Below are positions 13,071 to 14,072 of a DNA stretch of 14,072 nt, piece by piece. Under the pieces are notes generated by a model that worked only from the letters and a program-made list of their open reading frames with translations, was not told where the DNA came from and made no database searches. A program made the position numbers and the translations under genes. Every line of letters starts with the position of its first letter. The first letter of the stretch is position 1. Source of the stretch: Fodinibacter sp038330415 (GTDB lineage: Bacteria > Actinomycetota > Actinomycetes > Actinomycetales > Dermatophilaceae); assembly GCA_038330415.1 (NCBI GenBank), contig JBBQNZ010000112.1, positions 1 through 14,072 on the forward strand. The letters are read 5' to 3'.

Positions 13071-13766
13071 CTACCCTTCGCCGAGGCGCGCGGCGAGGTC
13101 GAGCACCGCGGCGGCCACGGCATCCGGGTCGACGAGGTGGTGCAGGTGCAGCGCGCCGTCGAGCACCGTGGTGGGCCAGCCGTGGGCGCGCGCGAACGCG
13201 GTCTCCTGGGCGTAGGTATCGCCGAACGCCAGGTAGGCCTGTGGCTGCTCCGCCCAGCCGTCTGGGGCGCCGAGCCGAGAGCGGAAGTACGACAACGGCA
13301 TCCGACGCTCGTGCTCGCGCAGCTCGGCCCGCGCGGCCGCATCGGGCAGCACCGGTGCGAAGTCCTCCTCCGGCCACCACCGGCTCCACGGTGGGAGCAA
13401 CCCGTCGTCGTCGGCCATCCCCGTGAGGTGGTCGAGCATCGCAGCCGGGGCCATGGGCGCCTCCTCGCCGGAGGCCACCGGCAGGGCGGCGTCGATGTGC
13501 ACGACCGGGATGCCGGGCGCCGCCAGCGCGGCGTACCGCCCGCCGTTGCTGTGCGTCAGCACGAGGTCCGGCCGCTCCATCGCGACCGACATCCGGAACG
13601 CCGCCAGTACCGCCTGCGCGTCGGACGCCGGCTTCGGGAACGCGGCGATGCCCACCGCCACCACCACCCGGTGCAGGCGCCACCACCGCGCGGCCAGCGC
13701 GTTCGCGAACCGCTCAGCGCTCAGCCGCGGCAGCAGCGGGCTCGGCAGGAGCAGGACGCGGGTCAC
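13071..13766 (-). CDS. Small alpha/beta-hydrolase-like protein
   Basis: The 231-residue protein has an alpha/beta-hydrolase layout. An N-terminal strand VLLLPSPLLP is followed by LVLTHSNGGRYAA (68-80), where Ser73 sits at the nucleophile elbow in the form H-S-N-G-G. A later strand AYLAFGDTYAQET (177-189) may supply the acid (Asp183), and LHLHHLVDPDAVAAA (206-220) carries the probable catalytic His209 or 210. There is no signal peptide, so it should be cytosolic; the substrate is unknown. The GTG start at 13766 lies 14 bp after the hpd stop on the same strand, so the two may share a transcript. A CATGAT hexamer 6 nt before GTG could instead give it a leaderless promoter. One CGGATGCCGTG copy lies in the C-terminal Asp-Ala-Val codons. 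Confidence 0.75.
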   Translation of the reverse strand: MTRVLLLPSPLLPRLSAERFANALAARWWRLHRVVVAVGIAAFPKPASDAQAVLAAFRMSVAMERPDLVLTHSNGGRYAALAAPGIPVVHIDAALPVASGEEAPMAPAAMLDHLTGMADDDGLLPPWSRWWPEEDFAPVLPDAAARAELREHERRMPLSYFRSRLGAPDGWAEQPQAYLAFGDTYAQETAFARAHGWPTTVLDGALHLHHLVDPDAVAAAVLDLAARLGEG

Positions 13767-13772
13767 GCGCCC

Positions 13773-13778
13773 ATCATG
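13773..13778 (-). promoter_or_regulatory. -10-like hexamer of the alpha/beta hydrolase gene
   Basis: CATGAT on the minus strand matches TATAAT at four positions and is followed by GGGCGC and GTG, a 6-nt spacer identical in sequence to that of murI. It sits immediately downstream of the hpd stop codon. Confidence 0.35.
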
Positions 13779-13780
13779 GG

Positions 13781-14072
13781 TCAGAGGTTGCCGCGGAGGT
13801 CCTGCTCGCGCTCGATCGACTCGAACAGGGCCTTGAAGTTGCCCTTGCCGAAGCCGAGCGAGCCGTGCCGCTCGATGATCTCGAAGAACACCGTCGGCCG
13901 GTCACCCAGCGGCTTGGTGAAGATCTGGAGGAGGTAGCCGTCCTCGTCGCGGTCGACGAGGATCTTGCGGGCCTTGAGCTCCTCCACGGGCACCCGCACC
14001 TCACCGATCCGGGCCCGCAGCTCGGGGTCGTCGTAGTAGGCGTCGGGGGTGTCGAGGAACTCGACGCCCTCC
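13781..14072 (-). CDS. hpd: 4-Hydroxyphenylpyruvate dioxygenase, C-terminal part (5' end outside window)
   Basis: This is the C-terminal portion of the Fe(II) enzyme that converts 4-hydroxyphenylpyruvate to homogentisate, the substrate of HmgA in this window. The frame runs open off the right edge. It contains GVEFLDTPDAYYDD, the segment EDGYLLQIFTKPLGDRPTVF, and FFEIIERHGSLGFGKGNFKA, where the first Glu of FFEIIER is the third iron ligand of the family and the Phe/Gly-rich part closes the active site. The ending FESIEREQDLRGNL is typical, so the 3' end is intact. The roughly 97 visible residues are about a quarter of the expected length. The alpha/beta hydrolase follows after 14 bp. Confidence 0.95.
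   Translation of the reverse strand, partial: EGVEFLDTPDAYYDDPELRARIGEVRVPVEELKARKILVDRDEDGYLLQIFTKPLGDRPTVFFEIIERHGSLGFGKGNFKALFESIEREQDLRGNL

Overview
The window is a high-GC actinobacterial chromosome segment. G+C is about 70% or more, third codon positions are almost all G or C, gene pairs overlap by GTGA/TGATG, and the gene order follows the mycobacterial murI-Rv1339-rph-rdgB and clpS-DUF2017 neighbourhoods. Codon style and gene content suggest Micrococcales (an Intrasporangiaceae-like organism), but that rank is a guess.

Layout. The left edge holds the 3' end of a BCP-type peroxiredoxin (+), then tRNA-Leu(UAG) (+) and a stand-alone MEDS-domain sensor protein (+). The MEDS gene converges on a minus-strand housekeeping operon, read right to left as murI (glutamate racemase), an Rv1339-like metallo-beta-lactamase-fold phosphodiesterase, rph (RNase PH) and rdgB (XTP/dITP pyrophosphatase). 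A family-4 glycosyltransferase (+), possibly preceded by a coupled 41-codon ORF, sits where related genomes carry mec-cysO-cysM-rhomboid. It is followed by DUF2017 and clpS (both -).

The right half is organised around tyrosine/homogentisate catabolism: hmgA (homogentisate 1,2-dioxygenase, -), an uncharacterised conserved gene plus fahA (fumarylacetoacetase, both +), and at the right edge the 3' end of hpd (4-hydroxyphenylpyruvate dioxygenase, -). Together these convert 4-hydroxyphenylpyruvate to fumarate and acetoacetate, except that no recognisable maleylacetoacetate isomerase is present. A two-gene cassette of unknown proteins with poorer codon adaptation lies between hmgA and the fahA operon. 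Between fahA and hpd are a DUF2510-RDD membrane protein (-), a tandem DUF427 protein (+) and a small alpha/beta hydrolase (-).

Non-coding structure is the most unusual part. (1) An 11-base word, CGGATGCCGTG, occurs five times on either strand, in different reading frames and once between genes. (2) Two 38-nt nested inverted repeats, 64 bp apart, follow hmgA. (3) Most genes that begin a transcription unit have an actinobacterial -10-like hexamer exactly 6 or 7 nt before the start codon and no Shine-Dalgarno, which suggests leaderless mRNAs. I see no CRISPR array, insertion sequence, prophage or complete defence system.
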